From an uncultured Gemella sp. (GTDB taxonomy: Bacteria > Bacillota > Bacilli > Staphylococcales > Gemellaceae), in contig CAMBPW010000010.1 of NCBI GenBank assembly GCA_945869755.1, forward strand, positions 1 through 19,596: DNA of 19,596 nt, read 5' to 3'. The position numbers and the translations under genes are program-made. The notes below the pieces were generated by a model. That model was not told the DNA's origin, searched no databases, and was given only the letters and a program-made list of their open reading frames with translations. Of the stretch, positions 7,429-16,486 are shown in pieces (position 1 is the first letter of the stretch; each line of letters opens with the position of its first letter).

Positions 7429-8321
7429 GTTATGCAAATATTGCGTTAGTAAAATATTGGGGAAAAAAATCTAAAAATCCCGTATTACCTTTTAATCCAA
7501 ACTTATCACTTAGATTAGATAATTTATATTCAAAAACAAAAATAGAAAAAAGTAATTCTAACGAAGATGAATTTTATATTAATGATGAAAAGCAAAATTT
7601 TGAAGAAGTTACGAAAATAATTTCTTTTATAGAAAAATTCGTTCCTAAAAATAGAGAAAAAATTAAAATAATTAGTTATAATGCTGTTCCTACAGCAGCC
7701 GGCCTTTCATCAAGTTCGAGTGGAACTATGGCATTAGTTCTTGCTTGTAACAAATATTTTAACTTAAATAAAACTACTGAACAACTTGTTCAAATCGCAA
7801 AAGAAGGTTCTGGTTCATCTTGTCGTAGTTTTTACAAAATGGCTAGTTGGTTAGAGGACGGTAGCGTAGAAGAAATAAAAACTAATTTGAATTTAGCTAT
7901 GCTAGTATTGGTAGTTGATGAAAATAGAAAAAAAATATCTAGTAGAAATGCTATGGAACTTTGCGTAACTACATCTACAAATTTTGACTACTGGGTGCAA
8001 AAAGCAAAAGAAGATTTTGTAGAAATGAAAAATGCATTAGCTGAAAATAATTTTTCAAAAATAGGAAAAATAACAGAGAGTAACGCTCTAGCTATGCACT
8101 CAACTACAAAATTCGCCAATCCACCATTTAGTTTTTTAACTGATGATAGTTATAACGCTATGGAAATTGTAAAAAAACTTAGGAAAAATGATTATGAATG
8201 TTACTTTACTATGGACGCAGGGCCAAACGTAAAAGTATTATATTTAAAAGAAAATGAAGAAAACATTTATAGGGAAATTAAAAAATTATGGACGAAAAAA
8301 ATAATAATGTGTACGGAATAG
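7410..8321 (+). CDS. mvaD: diphosphomevalonate decarboxylase
   Basis: A 303-residue GHMP-family enzyme that converts diphosphomevalonate to isopentenyl diphosphate with ATP use and loss of CO2. Diagnostic segments: YANIALVKYWGK (8-19), PTAAGLSSSSSG (94-105), the GSGSSCRS motif with R139, and MDAGPN with catalytic D269. The ATG at 7410 lies inside the end of mvaK1 and is preceded by AAAGGA with 8-base spacing. Its own 3' end overlaps mvaK2 by 34 bases. The order mvaK1-mvaD-mvaK2 matches that in streptococci. Confidence 0.95.
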   Translation: MDSYSIGYANIALVKYWGKKSKNPVLPFNPNLSLRLDNLYSKTKIEKSNSNEDEFYINDEKQNFEEVTKIISFIEKFVPKNREKIKIISYNAVPTAAGLSSSSSGTMALVLACNKYFNLNKTTEQLVQIAKEGSGSSCRSFYKMASWLEDGSVEEIKTNLNLAMLVLVVDENRKKISSRNAMELCVTTSTNFDYWVQKAKEDFVEMKNALAENNFSKIGKITESNALAMHSTTKFANPPFSFLTDDSYNAMEIVKKLRKNDYECYFTMDAGPNVKVLYLKENEENIYREIKKLWTKKIIMCTE

Positions 8322-9328
8322 CATACGGAAAATTATATATCGCAGGAGAATATGCTATTTTAGAAGATTATTCAAAAGCTATTATTACGAGCGTACCGAA
8401 AAAAATAGTTACATTTATTTCATCCGCGGAGAAAACTACTATTTTTGATAATATGCACAACACAGAAATTACAATGGAAGATAAGCATTGTAACTTTATA
8501 AATATCCAAAAATTAATAAAATTTATTAGAGAATATACAAATAAAGATGATCACTTTTCACTAACAATTCACAATGAGTTAATTGACGACGATAAAAAAT
8601 ATGGCTTAGGCTCATCTGGTGCGGTGTTAGTTTCAATTACAAAAGCTATATTAAATTTTTATAAAATTGATTTTGATAATGTGAAAGTTTTTAAAATAGT
8701 TACTCTTTTTAGTTTATTAAATAATTTAAAAGGATCTATGGGCGATGTTGCGTCTAGCTGTCATAACGGAGTAATTTTTTATCAAAAATTTTCAAGTGAA
8801 AAATTACAACATATAATTGAAAATAATAGTATAAAAGATGTTATTGATAATATCGAATGGCCAGGATTAATAATAGAAGAAATAGATGCCAAAGCTAATG
8901 TAGAAATGCTGGCTAAATGGACTGGCGAAATAATTGACACGAAAGTTCACGTAAAAGCGTGGGCAGAAACAAAAAAAGAAATGAATGCAAAAAGTACAGG
9001 TATAACTTCAAAAATAAATTTAATGTTAGAACGACGTAAATATAAAAAATTTATCGACCGCTCTAATCAATTAGTTATGCGATTAAAATTATATTTGCAA
9101 AAAGAAAATGGAGAATTAATAATTCCAATAATTAAAGATGTAAGAAAAAATTTATTGTATTTAGAACAAATTTCTAATATTCCAATGGAAACTATTAATA
9201 TGAAAAAATATATAATGAAATTTCCTTGCGGAAAACAAAGTGGCTCTGGTTGTGGGGATATGGTTTTAGGCTTTAAATCTGGAACTACAAATAAATTTAC
9301 AGTAACACTTGATTTAAAAAAATTATAA
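8288..9328 (+). CDS. mvaK2: phosphomevalonate kinase
   Basis: A 346-residue GHMP kinase that phosphorylates phosphomevalonate to diphosphomevalonate. Motifs: GKLYIAGEYAIL (14-25), the ATP loop YGLGSSGAVLVS (105-116), GSMGDVAS (149-156), and a C-terminal glycine motif KQSGSGCGD (316-324). The last differs from the common GAGGGDC form, although enough is kept to assume activity. The ATG at 8288 has no strong ribosome-binding site and lies 34 bases inside mvaD, so reinitiation after mvaD translation is likely; a GTG at 8309 is an alternative start. The gene ends 9 bases before the fni ATG. Confidence 0.9.
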   Translation: MDEKNNNVYGIAYGKLYIAGEYAILEDYSKAIITSVPKKIVTFISSAEKTTIFDNMHNTEITMEDKHCNFINIQKLIKFIREYTNKDDHFSLTIHNELIDDDKKYGLGSSGAVLVSITKAILNFYKIDFDNVKVFKIVTLFSLLNNLKGSMGDVASSCHNGVIFYQKFSSEKLQHIIENNSIKDVIDNIEWPGLIIEEIDAKANVEMLAKWTGEIIDTKVHVKAWAETKKEMNAKSTGITSKINLMLERRKYKKFIDRSNQLVMRLKLYLQKENGELIIPIIKDVRKNLLYLEQISNIPMETINMKKYIMKFPCGKQSGSGCGDMVLGFKSGTTNKFTVTLDLKKL

Positions 9329-9337
9329 GAGGTGCGT

Positions 9338-10285
9338 ATGCGAAAAAAAGAACATATAAAAATAGCCTTACAAACTAAAACTACAAAAACAAGTTTAGAT
9401 AATTATAAAATAGATTACAACAGCATACCACTATTTAATATCGACAATGTAGATACGTCAACTACAATTTGCGGTTATAAATGGCAATACCCTTTTTTCA
9501 TTAATGCAATAACTGCAGGTGGAGATGAATGTAACGAAATAAACAAAAAACTTGAAGAAATTTGTAACGAATGTAATATTGAATTTTTCCCTGGTTCATA
9601 CTCACCAGCTTTAAAAAATGAGCAAGATAAAAAAGCATACCCAAAAAATAAATCGGTAAATCTAGGACTTGATAAAGACCCAAAATTAATTTTAAAAGCA
9701 ATTAAAGATACTGATGCCAAATATTTACAAATGCACACAAATCCTTTGCAAGAAATGATAATGCCAGAAGGCGATAGAAATTTTGATAAATGGTTTAACA
9801 ATTTAGAAGAAGTTACAAAAAAATCGACTGTACCTATAATTTTAAAAGAAACTGGCTTTGGTATGAACGAAAAAACTTTACAAACAGCAATAAATTTAAA
9901 AATACAAGCTGTAGATATTAGTGGAAAAGACGGAACAAATTTTGCACAAATAGAAAATACTAGAAATGAAAATCCTTCACCTTATTTAGAAGAAATAGGA
10001 ATTTCAACAGCAGATTCTTTAGAAATTGCAAAAAAATATCGTGAAAAAATTGATATTATTGCAAGTGGTGGAATTAGAAATCCACTAGACGTAATTAAAT
10101 GCTTAGCACTCGGTGCAAAAGCTGTAGGAGTATCAAAAATATTTTTAGAAATATTAATAAATGATGGAAAAGAAGCACTTATTTGCGAAATAGAAAAATG
10201 GAAAACAGAAATAAAATATTTAATGATATTAATGCACGCAAAAAACATAGATGAACTTTACGGGAAAATAACGAAATACAATTAA
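9338..10285 (+). CDS. fni: type 2 isopentenyl-diphosphate delta-isomerase (FMN-dependent)
   Basis: A TIM-barrel flavoenzyme that interconverts isopentenyl and dimethylallyl diphosphates, completing the pathway. I choose the ATG at 9338 (315 residues) because AAGAGG lies 5 bases before it and the protein then begins MRKKEHI, like the family's R-K-x-E-H-I; a GTG two codons upstream is the alternative. Motifs: NAITAGG, NPLQE (substrate/metal region), KETGFG, GTNFAQIENTR, and ASGGIRNPLDV with a following GAKAVG for FMN phosphate binding. It is the last gene of the operon, and possible hairpins follow. Confidence 0.93.
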   Translation: MRKKEHIKIALQTKTTKTSLDNYKIDYNSIPLFNIDNVDTSTTICGYKWQYPFFINAITAGGDECNEINKKLEEICNECNIEFFPGSYSPALKNEQDKKAYPKNKSVNLGLDKDPKLILKAIKDTDAKYLQMHTNPLQEMIMPEGDRNFDKWFNNLEEVTKKSTVPIILKETGFGMNEKTLQTAINLKIQAVDISGKDGTNFAQIENTRNENPSPYLEEIGISTADSLEIAKKYREKIDIIASGGIRNPLDVIKCLALGAKAVGVSKIFLEILINDGKEALICEIEKWKTEIKYLMILMHAKNIDELYGKITKYN

Positions 10286-10329
10286 AATTTTGGTTCGACT
10301 AAAACTCAAAGGAAATTTATAAATAAAAT

Positions 10330-10370
10330 AGAAATTCTTAGGTAGAAATTTATAAACTCCTAAGCTTTCT
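10330..10370 (+). terminator. Possible terminator hairpin after fni
   Basis: AGAAA-TT-CTTAGG (10330-10342) pairs with CCTAAG-C-TTTCT (10359-10370). After a short A-rich break an ACTTTTTTG tract follows. AAATTTATAAA occurs twice here, once before and once within the hairpin loop. The loop is large (16 bases), so termination strength is doubtful. Confidence 0.4.
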
Positions 10371-10408
10371 TATAAAAACTTTTTTGAAATTTAATAATAT
10401 ATGGGGGC

Positions 10409-10450
10409 GACTCAATAAAATCTATTTCTTTTAATAACGATTTTTGAGTC
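10409..10450 (+). other. Imperfect inverted repeat upstream of cas9
   Basis: GACTCAA at 10409-10415 and TTGAGTC at 10444-10450 are perfect inverted copies, with partly matching inner arms AAAATC and GATTTT. A pyrimidine-rich stretch TCTCTCTTTATTTT follows. It may be a second weak terminator of the mevalonate operon, or an operator just above the cas9 promoter; sequence alone does not decide. Confidence 0.4.
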
Positions 10451-10471
10451 TCTCTCTTTATTTTATAGTAA

Positions 10472-10500
10472 TTGAAACGATTTCTATATTATGATAAAAT
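10472..10500 (+). promoter_or_regulatory. Predicted promoter of the cas operon
   Basis: TTGAAA (10472-10477) and TAAAAT (10495-10500) are 17 bases apart, 38 bases before the cas9 ATG. A strong ribosome-binding site AGGAGG at 10528-10533 sits 5 bases before that ATG. Confidence 0.6.
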
Positions 10501-10538
10501 CAAAATGAAGAAAAAATTAATGAAATTAGGAGGAAATT

Positions 10539-13500
10539 ATGACAGAAAACAAACAATATTATTTAGGATTAGATATCGGATCTGCTTCTATAGGTTGGAG
10601 TGCTACTGATGAAGATTATAAAATTCTAAATATAAAAAATAAAAAAGCACTCGGAGTTAGAATGTTTACAGAAGCTGAAACAGCAGTAGACAGACGCACA
10701 AAAAGAACACAGCGTAGACGTTATGAGCGTAGAAGATATCGTCTACAACTTCTAAAAGAATTATTTAGAAATGAAATAGAAAAAATTGATGCTACCTTTT
10801 TTAATAGACTAGAAGAAAGTAAATTTTATTTGGAAGATAAAACTGTTAACTCTAAATATGTTCTTTTTAATGATGAAAATTATACCGACAAAAATTTTTA
10901 TTCAGAATATAAAACTATTTATCATTTACGTGAACATTTATTAAAAAAAGAAAATCCTGACATTAGAGAACTGTATTTAGCTTGTCATCACATTTTAAAA
11001 TATCGTGGAAACTTTATATTTTCTGGAGAAACTTTATCTAATGACAACAGCATAATAGACATATTACACAACTTAAAAGATGAAATTTGTTTTAATGAAG
11101 ATACACTACTTCTATTAGAAGATGACGCAAAATTAGAAAAATTAGAAACAATACTATTAAACAAAAATAGCAACAAACTTGATAAAGTAAAAAATATAAA
11201 AATTTTATTCAATAAAAATAAACAACTTGACGCATTTTTTAAATTAGCAATAGGAATAAAATCAAAATTAGATATTATTTTTGAAAATGAAAATTATAAA
11301 GAAGCTGACAAAAATGAAATTTCTTTTGAAAAACCTTATGAAGAAACTCGTGCTGATTATGAAGCAATGTTAGGCGATGATATTACCACTATTGATTTAG
11401 CGAAAAAAATTTACGACGCTATAATTTTAACAAAAATAAAAGAACCTGGTTTAACTATTTCCGAATCAAAAGTAAAACATTATAATAAGCACAAAGTAGA
11501 CTTGAAACTATTAAAAAATGTTATTAAAAATGATAAAAAACTTAGTCAAGATGAAAAAATAGAACTTTATAAAAATTGTTTTACAAATAAAATAGAAAAT
11601 AATTATCTTCACTACGCAGGTCGTGGTACACTATCAAAAGACGGAAATATAAAAACAAATAACTCTTCTAAAAAAATAGAATATTATAGCAAAGCTTCCT
11701 ACGAGGATTTCAAAAAATTTATTACGAACACCATATTAAAAAACCTCGAAGAAACTGAAGAAGTAAAAGAAATAAAATCAAGACTAGAATTAGGAGATTT
11801 TCTACTTCTACAAAAAACAAGAGATAATGGGGTAATTCCATATCAAGTACATTTAGAAGAACTAAAATTAATATTAGAAAATGCAGAAAAATATTATCCT
11901 TTTTTAAAAGAAAAAACAGATGGTTACTCTACTTCTGAAAAAATAATTATGCTGCACGAATTTAGAATACCATACTACATAGGTCCTTTAAACAATTATC
12001 ATAAAAATAAAGGTGGTAATGCATGGATAGTTCGCAACAGTTCTGAAAAAATTACACCGTGGAATTTTAAAGATGTTGTCAACGAAGAAGCTAGTGCAAC
12101 ACAATTTATCGAAAAAATGACTAATAACTGCACCTATTTACTAGAAGAAAAAGTTATTCCTAAAAATTCACTATTATATTCTGAATACGAGCTATTAAAC
12201 GAGCTAAACGTGTTAAACATTGATGGCGTTCGTCTTTCTATAGATGTACGTAACGATATTATTGAAACATTTTTTAAAAACAAAGTACAAAAATTAACAA
12301 AAAACAAATTAGAAAAATATTTACAAAGTACTAATGTTCTACCTAAAGATAAAAAATTAGCTGGTATAGATATAGAAATAAAATCAAATTTAAAATCATA
12401 CGTTGAAACTAAAAATATTTTAGGTGAAAAATTTGATAATGTTATGGTAGAAAACATTATTAGCTGGCTTACTCTGTTCGGCGAAACTAAAAAACTCGTA
12501 ATAAATAAAATAAAAGAAAATTACGGAGAAAAATTAAACGACGACGAAATAAATAAATTAGCAAACCTTCGATATAAAGGGTGGGGACGATTCTCTGAAA
12601 AATTATTAACTGGAATCTATAGCGAAAAATTAGTCGATTTGTCTACTGGGGAAATTTTTAACATTATAAATGCAATGCGTAACAATATGCTTCACTTTAT
12701 GGAACTTTTGCGTGAAGAAAAAGGTTATACTGATGCAATTGAAAATTACAACAAAAAATTAGAAAAACCGATTATTAAAGTCGACTATGACATAGTAAAC
12801 GACATTTACGTTTCTCCATCAGTAAAAAGAGCCGTTTGGCAAACTTTAAAAATAGTAGAAGAAATAAGGAAATTGTTAGGTAAAGATCCTAAAAAAATAT
12901 TTATTGAAACTATTAGGTCTAACAAGGCTGAGAAGAAGAGAACAGATTCAAGAAAAACGCAACTTGAAAAATTATTTAAAAACCTAAAAGATGACAAACA
13001 ACTTTTAGAAGAAGTAGCTAAACAATATCCAGATGAATATTTCAAAACTAAAAAACTATGGCTATACTGTACACAACTAGGAAAATGTATTTATAGTGGA
13101 GAAGAAATAAATTTAAGTGAACTATTTAATAATAATATTTATGACATAGATCACATTTATCCACGTTCTAAAACTAAAGATGATAGTTTACATAACAATT
13201 TAGTATTAACATTAAAAACAAAAAATGAAGCTAAAAAAGATAAATATCCGTTAAAAGAAACTCTTACTATAACAAAAGAAATAAAAAATTATTGGAAAAC
13301 ATTATTAGATAAAAAATTAATAACACAAGAAAAATATAATAGATTAGTATGTGAAGAAGAATTAACTACAGAACAGCTTGCTAAATTTATAAACAGACAA
13401 CTAGTTGAAACTTCACAATCAACAAAAGCTGTAGCAGGAATTTTGAAAAACTTATTACCTCATACTGAAATTTATTACGTTAAAGCAGAAAACATTAGTG

Positions 13501-14090
13501 AGTTTAGACAAGATTTTGCTTATGAAACAATTTTTGATGAATATAAAAAAATATATACTTCAAAAGTAATAAATCCCGAACTTATTAAAATAAGAGAACT
13601 AAACAACTATCACCACGCACATGATGCTTATTTGAGTATAGTTGTAGGAAATGTATTTTCTACAAAATTCACAAAATATGTAGCTAATTTTATAGAGAAA
13701 AATAATAAAAATTATACATTAAACAATATATATGGAAAAGACGTTAAAAATGCTTGGATAGTAGGAGAAACAATAGAAACTATCAAAAAAGAAATACAAT
13801 GTAAAAGAATTAACATTTCAAAAAAAGTAGCTAAACAAAAAGGTGCATTATTTAATAAAGTAACTATATATAATAAAAAAATAGCTAAGACTGATGGATA
13901 TTTTGCATTAAAAAATAGTGAAAAACAAAATACAGAAAAACTAAACGATGTATCTAAATACGGTGGTTATACATCAATTAGTATTGCGTACTACAGTATA
14001 ATTTCTTATGAAATAAAAACTAAAAATGGAGTAGAAAAACAAATAAAATTAATTCCTATTCCTGTGTACATTGACAACAAAATTAATTAA
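10539..14090 (+). CDS. cas9: Cas9 (type II-A), truncated by an in-frame TAA before the end of the PAM-interacting domain
   Basis: The RNA-guided DNA endonuclease of the locus. Domains in order: RuvC-I with catalytic D12 (LGLDIGSASIGW); Arg-rich bridge helix (about 52-70); recognition lobe; RuvC-II with E790 in IFIETIRSN; HNH with H872 in YDIDHIYPRS and N896; RuvC-III with H1026 and D1029 in HHAHDAYL; then the start of the PAM-interacting domain with KYGGYTS. These match SpCas9 D10, E762, H840, N863, H983 and D986. Reading stops at residue 1183 with TAA (14088-14090), but the same frame continues open to 14690 with the remainder of the domain. The full product would be about 1383 residues, the usual II-A size. 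As it stands, the protein should lack PAM-reading residues. ATG choice is fixed by AGGAGG. Confidence 0.93.
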   Translation: MTENKQYYLGLDIGSASIGWSATDEDYKILNIKNKKALGVRMFTEAETAVDRRTKRTQRRRYERRRYRLQLLKELFRNEIEKIDATFFNRLEESKFYLEDKTVNSKYVLFNDENYTDKNFYSEYKTIYHLREHLLKKENPDIRELYLACHHILKYRGNFIFSGETLSNDNSIIDILHNLKDEICFNEDTLLLLEDDAKLEKLETILLNKNSNKLDKVKNIKILFNKNKQLDAFFKLAIGIKSKLDIIFENENYKEADKNEISFEKPYEETRADYEAMLGDDITTIDLAKKIYDAIILTKIKEPGLTISESKVKHYNKHKVDLKLLKNVIKNDKKLSQDEKIELYKNCFTNKIENNYLHYAGRGTLSKDGNIKTNNSSKKIEYYSKASYEDFKKFITNTILKNLEETEEVKEIKSRLELGDFLLLQKTRDNGVIPYQVHLEELKLILENAEKYYPFLKEKTDGYSTSEKIIMLHEFRIPYYIGPLNNYHKNKGGNAWIVRNSSEKITPWNFKDVVNEEASATQFIEKMTNNCTYLLEEKVIPKNSLLYSEYELLNELNVLNIDGVRLSIDVRNDIIETFFKNKVQKLTKNKLEKYLQSTNVLPKDKKLAGIDIEIKSNLKSYVETKNILGEKFDNVMVENIISWLTLFGETKKLVINKIKENYGEKLNDDEINKLANLRYKGWGRFSEKLLTGIYSEKLVDLSTGEIFNIINAMRNNMLHFMELLREEKGYTDAIENYNKKLEKPIIKVDYDIVNDIYVSPSVKRAVWQTLKIVEEIRKLLGKDPKKIFIETIRSNKAEKKRTDSRKTQLEKLFKNLKDDKQLLEEVAKQYPDEYFKTKKLWLYCTQLGKCIYSGEEINLSELFNNNIYDIDHIYPRSKTKDDSLHNNLVLTLKTKNEAKKDKYPLKETLTITKEIKNYWKTLLDKKLITQEKYNRLVCEEELTTEQLAKFINRQLVETSQSTKAVAGILKNLLPHTEIYYVKAENISEFRQDFAYETIFDEYKKIYTSKVINPELIKIRELNNYHHAHDAYLSIVVGNVFSTKFTKYVANFIEKNNKNYTLNNIYGKDVKNAWIVGETIETIKKEIQCKRINISKKVAKQKGALFNKVTIYNKKIAKTDGYFALKNSEKQNTEKLNDVSKYGGYTSISIAYYSIISYEIKTKNGVEKQIKLIPIPVYIDNKIN

Positions 14091-14690
14091 TTTAAAAATA
14101 TAGAAAAAAATGAAATATACAATCCAAAATTACTGTACAAAAAACTATGTATCGGTTCTTTAGTTAAAATAAATAACTTTTACTACTATGTAGGTGGAAA
14201 AACTAATGATAGATTTACTTTAGATTCCGCTGTAGAAGTGTTAATAGATAAAGAACATAATAGAACATTAAAGGAAATATCAAAATTTGTATTCAAATTT
14301 AATTCTGCTAAAACTGAAAAAGAAAGAGAAAAATTAAAAGTAAACGAAAAAATAATTTCTTTAGAAACTAACTTAAAGCTATTTGACCATTTAGTTGAAA
14401 AAATGAATAGTGGTATCTTCAAAAATAAACAATATAACAAATACGACGATTTCAAAAAAGACCAAACTAAAAATATTTTTAAAAACTTATCATTAGAAGC
14501 ACAGTGTATTCAAATTCTAGAAATATTAAACATACTGGCAACCTATAAAACAAATTTTGATAAACTAAAAACTATTGATATCATAACATCAAGAACATCA
14601 TTAAATATGAATATTACAAAATTAGATGAATTTAAAATAATTGAAAAATCAGTTACAGGTTTATACGAAAAAATAGTTACAATAATATAA
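14091..14690 (+). pseudogene. cas9: Detached C-terminal part of Cas9 (PAM-interacting domain remnant)
   Basis: This stretch continues the cas9 frame directly after the TAA with no further stop until 14690, giving 199 residues plus stop. It reads like the Cas9 C-terminus: LCIGSLVKINNFYYYVGG resembles the domain's beta-sheet region, LFDHLVEKM is near the conserved helical part, and VTGLYEKIVTI matches the SITGLYETRIDL ending of SpCas9. There is no ATG with a ribosome-binding site near its beginning; the first in-frame GTG is at 14238 and the first in-frame ATG is about 105 codons in. Independent translation is therefore unlikely. The open frame suggests the stop is recent, or is bypassed. Confidence 0.85.
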
Positions 14691-14704
14691 GTTGAGGGAT
14701 AAAT

Positions 14705-15583
14705 ATGACTTGGAGAACAGTAGTTATTAGAGATAGAGCAAAATTAGACTATAAAATGAACTATCTTACTGTTAGAAAAGAACAAGAAATTAAACGCATA
14801 AATATTAACGAACTATATATGATTATTGTTGAAAGTACAGCTGTTAGCATTACATCTGTACTTTTAAACGAATTAATAAAAAATAAAGTTCAAGTTTTAT
14901 TTTGCGACGAAAAAAGAAATCCTTGTTCCAATCTAATAGCACTTTATGGCTCACACGATACGAGTTTAAAATATAGAACACAAATAAATTGGAAAGTGAA
15001 TATAGTTGAAAGTATCTGGACAAAAATAGTTTACGAAAAAATAAAAAAACAGTACGATTTTTTAAAAGAATTGAATAAGAAAGAATATAAACTTCTAGAA
15101 CAATACTTAGAAGAATTAGAATATAATGATGTAACTAATAGAGAAGGTCATTCTGCAAAAGTATATTTTAATAGTTTGTACGGCAAAGACTTTAATCGAG
15201 ATAAAGAATGTTTTACAAACTCAGCTTTAAATTACGGTTATGCAATAATTTTATCAGCTTTCAATAGAGAAATAGTTGCTAGTGGTTATGCTACACAATT
15301 TGGATTTAATCATCATAATCAATATAATCCGTTCAACTTATCTTGTGATTTAATGGAGCCATTTAGAATAATTGTTGATAAAATTGTATATTCATTTGGA
15401 AATTGTGGCGAATTTTCTACAGAACATAAAAACTTATTAATACAAATGTTAAATAACTACGTTTATATTGACAATAAAAAACAAACAGTAGCAAATGCTA
15501 TAAAAATATATACTCAAAGTATTTTTAAGTCATTAAACGAAGAAGATTTAACATTAATTAAAACATATCGTTATGAGTTATAG
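14705..15583 (+). CDS. cas1: Cas1, type II-A spacer integrase
   Basis: A 292-residue integrase that, with Cas2, inserts new spacers next to the leader. Type II signature TWRTVVIRDRAKLDY is at the N-terminus. The metal-binding residues are present: E147 in NREGHSAKVYF, H203/H204 in FGFNHHNQYN, and E218 in CDLMEPFR. Length is normal for II-A Cas1 and there is no disruption. It starts 14 bases after the end of the cas9 frame, behind a GAGGGA ribosome-binding site. It overlaps cas2 by 11 bases. Confidence 0.96.
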   Translation: MTWRTVVIRDRAKLDYKMNYLTVRKEQEIKRININELYMIIVESTAVSITSVLLNELIKNKVQVLFCDEKRNPCSNLIALYGSHDTSLKYRTQINWKVNIVESIWTKIVYEKIKKQYDFLKELNKKEYKLLEQYLEELEYNDVTNREGHSAKVYFNSLYGKDFNRDKECFTNSALNYGYAIILSAFNREIVASGYATQFGFNHHNQYNPFNLSCDLMEPFRIIVDKIVYSFGNCGEFSTEHKNLLIQMLNNYVYIDNKKQTVANAIKIYTQSIFKSLNEEDLTLIKTYRYEL

Positions 15584-15893
15584 ATTTATGAGAGTTTTTG
15601 TTATGTTCGATTTACCTACAGAATACTCCGACCAGAGAAAAGAATATCGACAATTTAGAAAATATTTAATAAAAAATGGTTTTATTATGTTACAACAATC
15701 TGTCTATTGTAAACTAGCAGTAAATTCCATTTCATCAAATTTAATAATCGACAACGTCAAAAAGAACTGTCCTACAGAGGGACTTGTACAAATTTTAACG
15801 GTAACCGAAAAACAATTTGCAAAAATGGAATATTTAGTAGGAGAAATGCAAAAAGAGTATGTAGATAGTGATGAGAGGTTTATAGAGCTATGA
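15573..15893 (+). CDS. cas2: Cas2, CRISPR adaptation protein
   Basis: A 106-residue ferredoxin-fold protein that bridges two Cas1 dimers in spacer integration. It begins MSYRFMRVFVMFDLPT, with D13 in the family's first beta strand, then the RKYLIKNGFIMLQQSVYCK segment typical of type II Cas2. It starts inside the end of cas1. A second possible ATG (codon 6, at 15588) is preceded by a weak GAG, so the exact start is uncertain. It ends with an ATGA overlap into csn2. The gene is intact. Confidence 0.95.
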   Translation: MSYRFMRVFVMFDLPTEYSDQRKEYRQFRKYLIKNGFIMLQQSVYCKLAVNSISSNLIIDNVKKNCPTEGLVQILTVTEKQFAKMEYLVGEMQKEYVDSDERFIEL

Positions 15894-16486
15894 AATTATT
15901 AAACAAAAATTGGCAACAAACTATTGAAATTAAAGAAAATATAATAAATACAGTAATAATAGAAAACCAATTATATTTTAGACAAATAACATTAGAATTA
16001 ATTGAACAACTAGCTAATAAAAATAACACTTTTTCATTAATAAAAGACGGAAAAACTTTAGATTTCGCAAAAAATTGTACAGCTATATTTGATACTTTTA
16101 ATTTAGAAATAAATAACAAAAAAATTATAAATGTAATTTTAACAAATTTACAAAAAATTACACAAGAAAATTATGAAGAAACGCTAAAAATTAAACATAC
16201 CCTAAATCAATATTTCGATGATTTAAGTTACCAAAGTGAGTATGACTTACAATTTGATGATGAACTCGATATATTAAACATTTTAAAAATTGCAAATTTT
16301 AAAATAGACATTGACAACGAGAATTTTTTAGAAAAATTTTTAACATATTTAAAAACGTTGAGTCATATCGCAAACTTTAAACTCATAATAATTTTAAATT
16401 CTCGCATATATTTTAGTGAACAAGAATTAATCGAAATATACAAATTTTCAATAAACAATAAAATAAATATTTTAAATATCGAATAA
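15890..16486 (+). CDS. csn2: Csn2 (type II-A), ending at a premature in-frame TAA
   Basis: Csn2 forms a ring-shaped DNA-end-binding tetramer needed for II-A spacer acquisition. The 198 residues contain the acidic YDLQFDDELDILNILK segment (about 119-134) and the conserved KLIIILNSRIYFSEQELIEIYKF stretch near 165-187, both typical of the shorter Csn2 group. Family members go on after NILLIE with a segment ending I-I-D-K-D-x-C-E-I. Here a TAA follows NILNIE, but the same frame then reads IIIFDKDCCEL before a second TAA. About 25 residues are lost, probably including a core strand. It overlaps cas2 by 4 bases (ATGA). Confidence 0.9.
   Translation: MKLLNKNWQQTIEIKENIINTVIIENQLYFRQITLELIEQLANKNNTFSLIKDGKTLDFAKNCTAIFDTFNLEINNKKIINVILTNLQKITQENYEETLKIKHTLNQYFDDLSYQSEYDLQFDDELDILNILKIANFKIDIDNENFLEKFLTYLKTLSHIANFKLIIILNSRIYFSEQELIEIYKFSINNKINILNIE

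Noticed and set aside
9475..9801. Minus-strand open frame of 108 codons inside fni
   Set aside because: Antisense to well-conserved fni motifs; no ribosome-binding site or family match.
10308..10317. GACTAAAACT upstream of cas9, resembling the end of the CRISPR repeat
   Set aside because: Only about 9 bases match, in AT-rich DNA, with no further repeat or anti-repeat sequence around; likely chance.
14238..14690. Open frame beginning with GTG that could be taken as a separate 150-residue gene
   Set aside because: It is in the cas9 frame, continuous with codons from 14091, and reads as the Cas9 C-terminus. No ribosome-binding site precedes the GTG.
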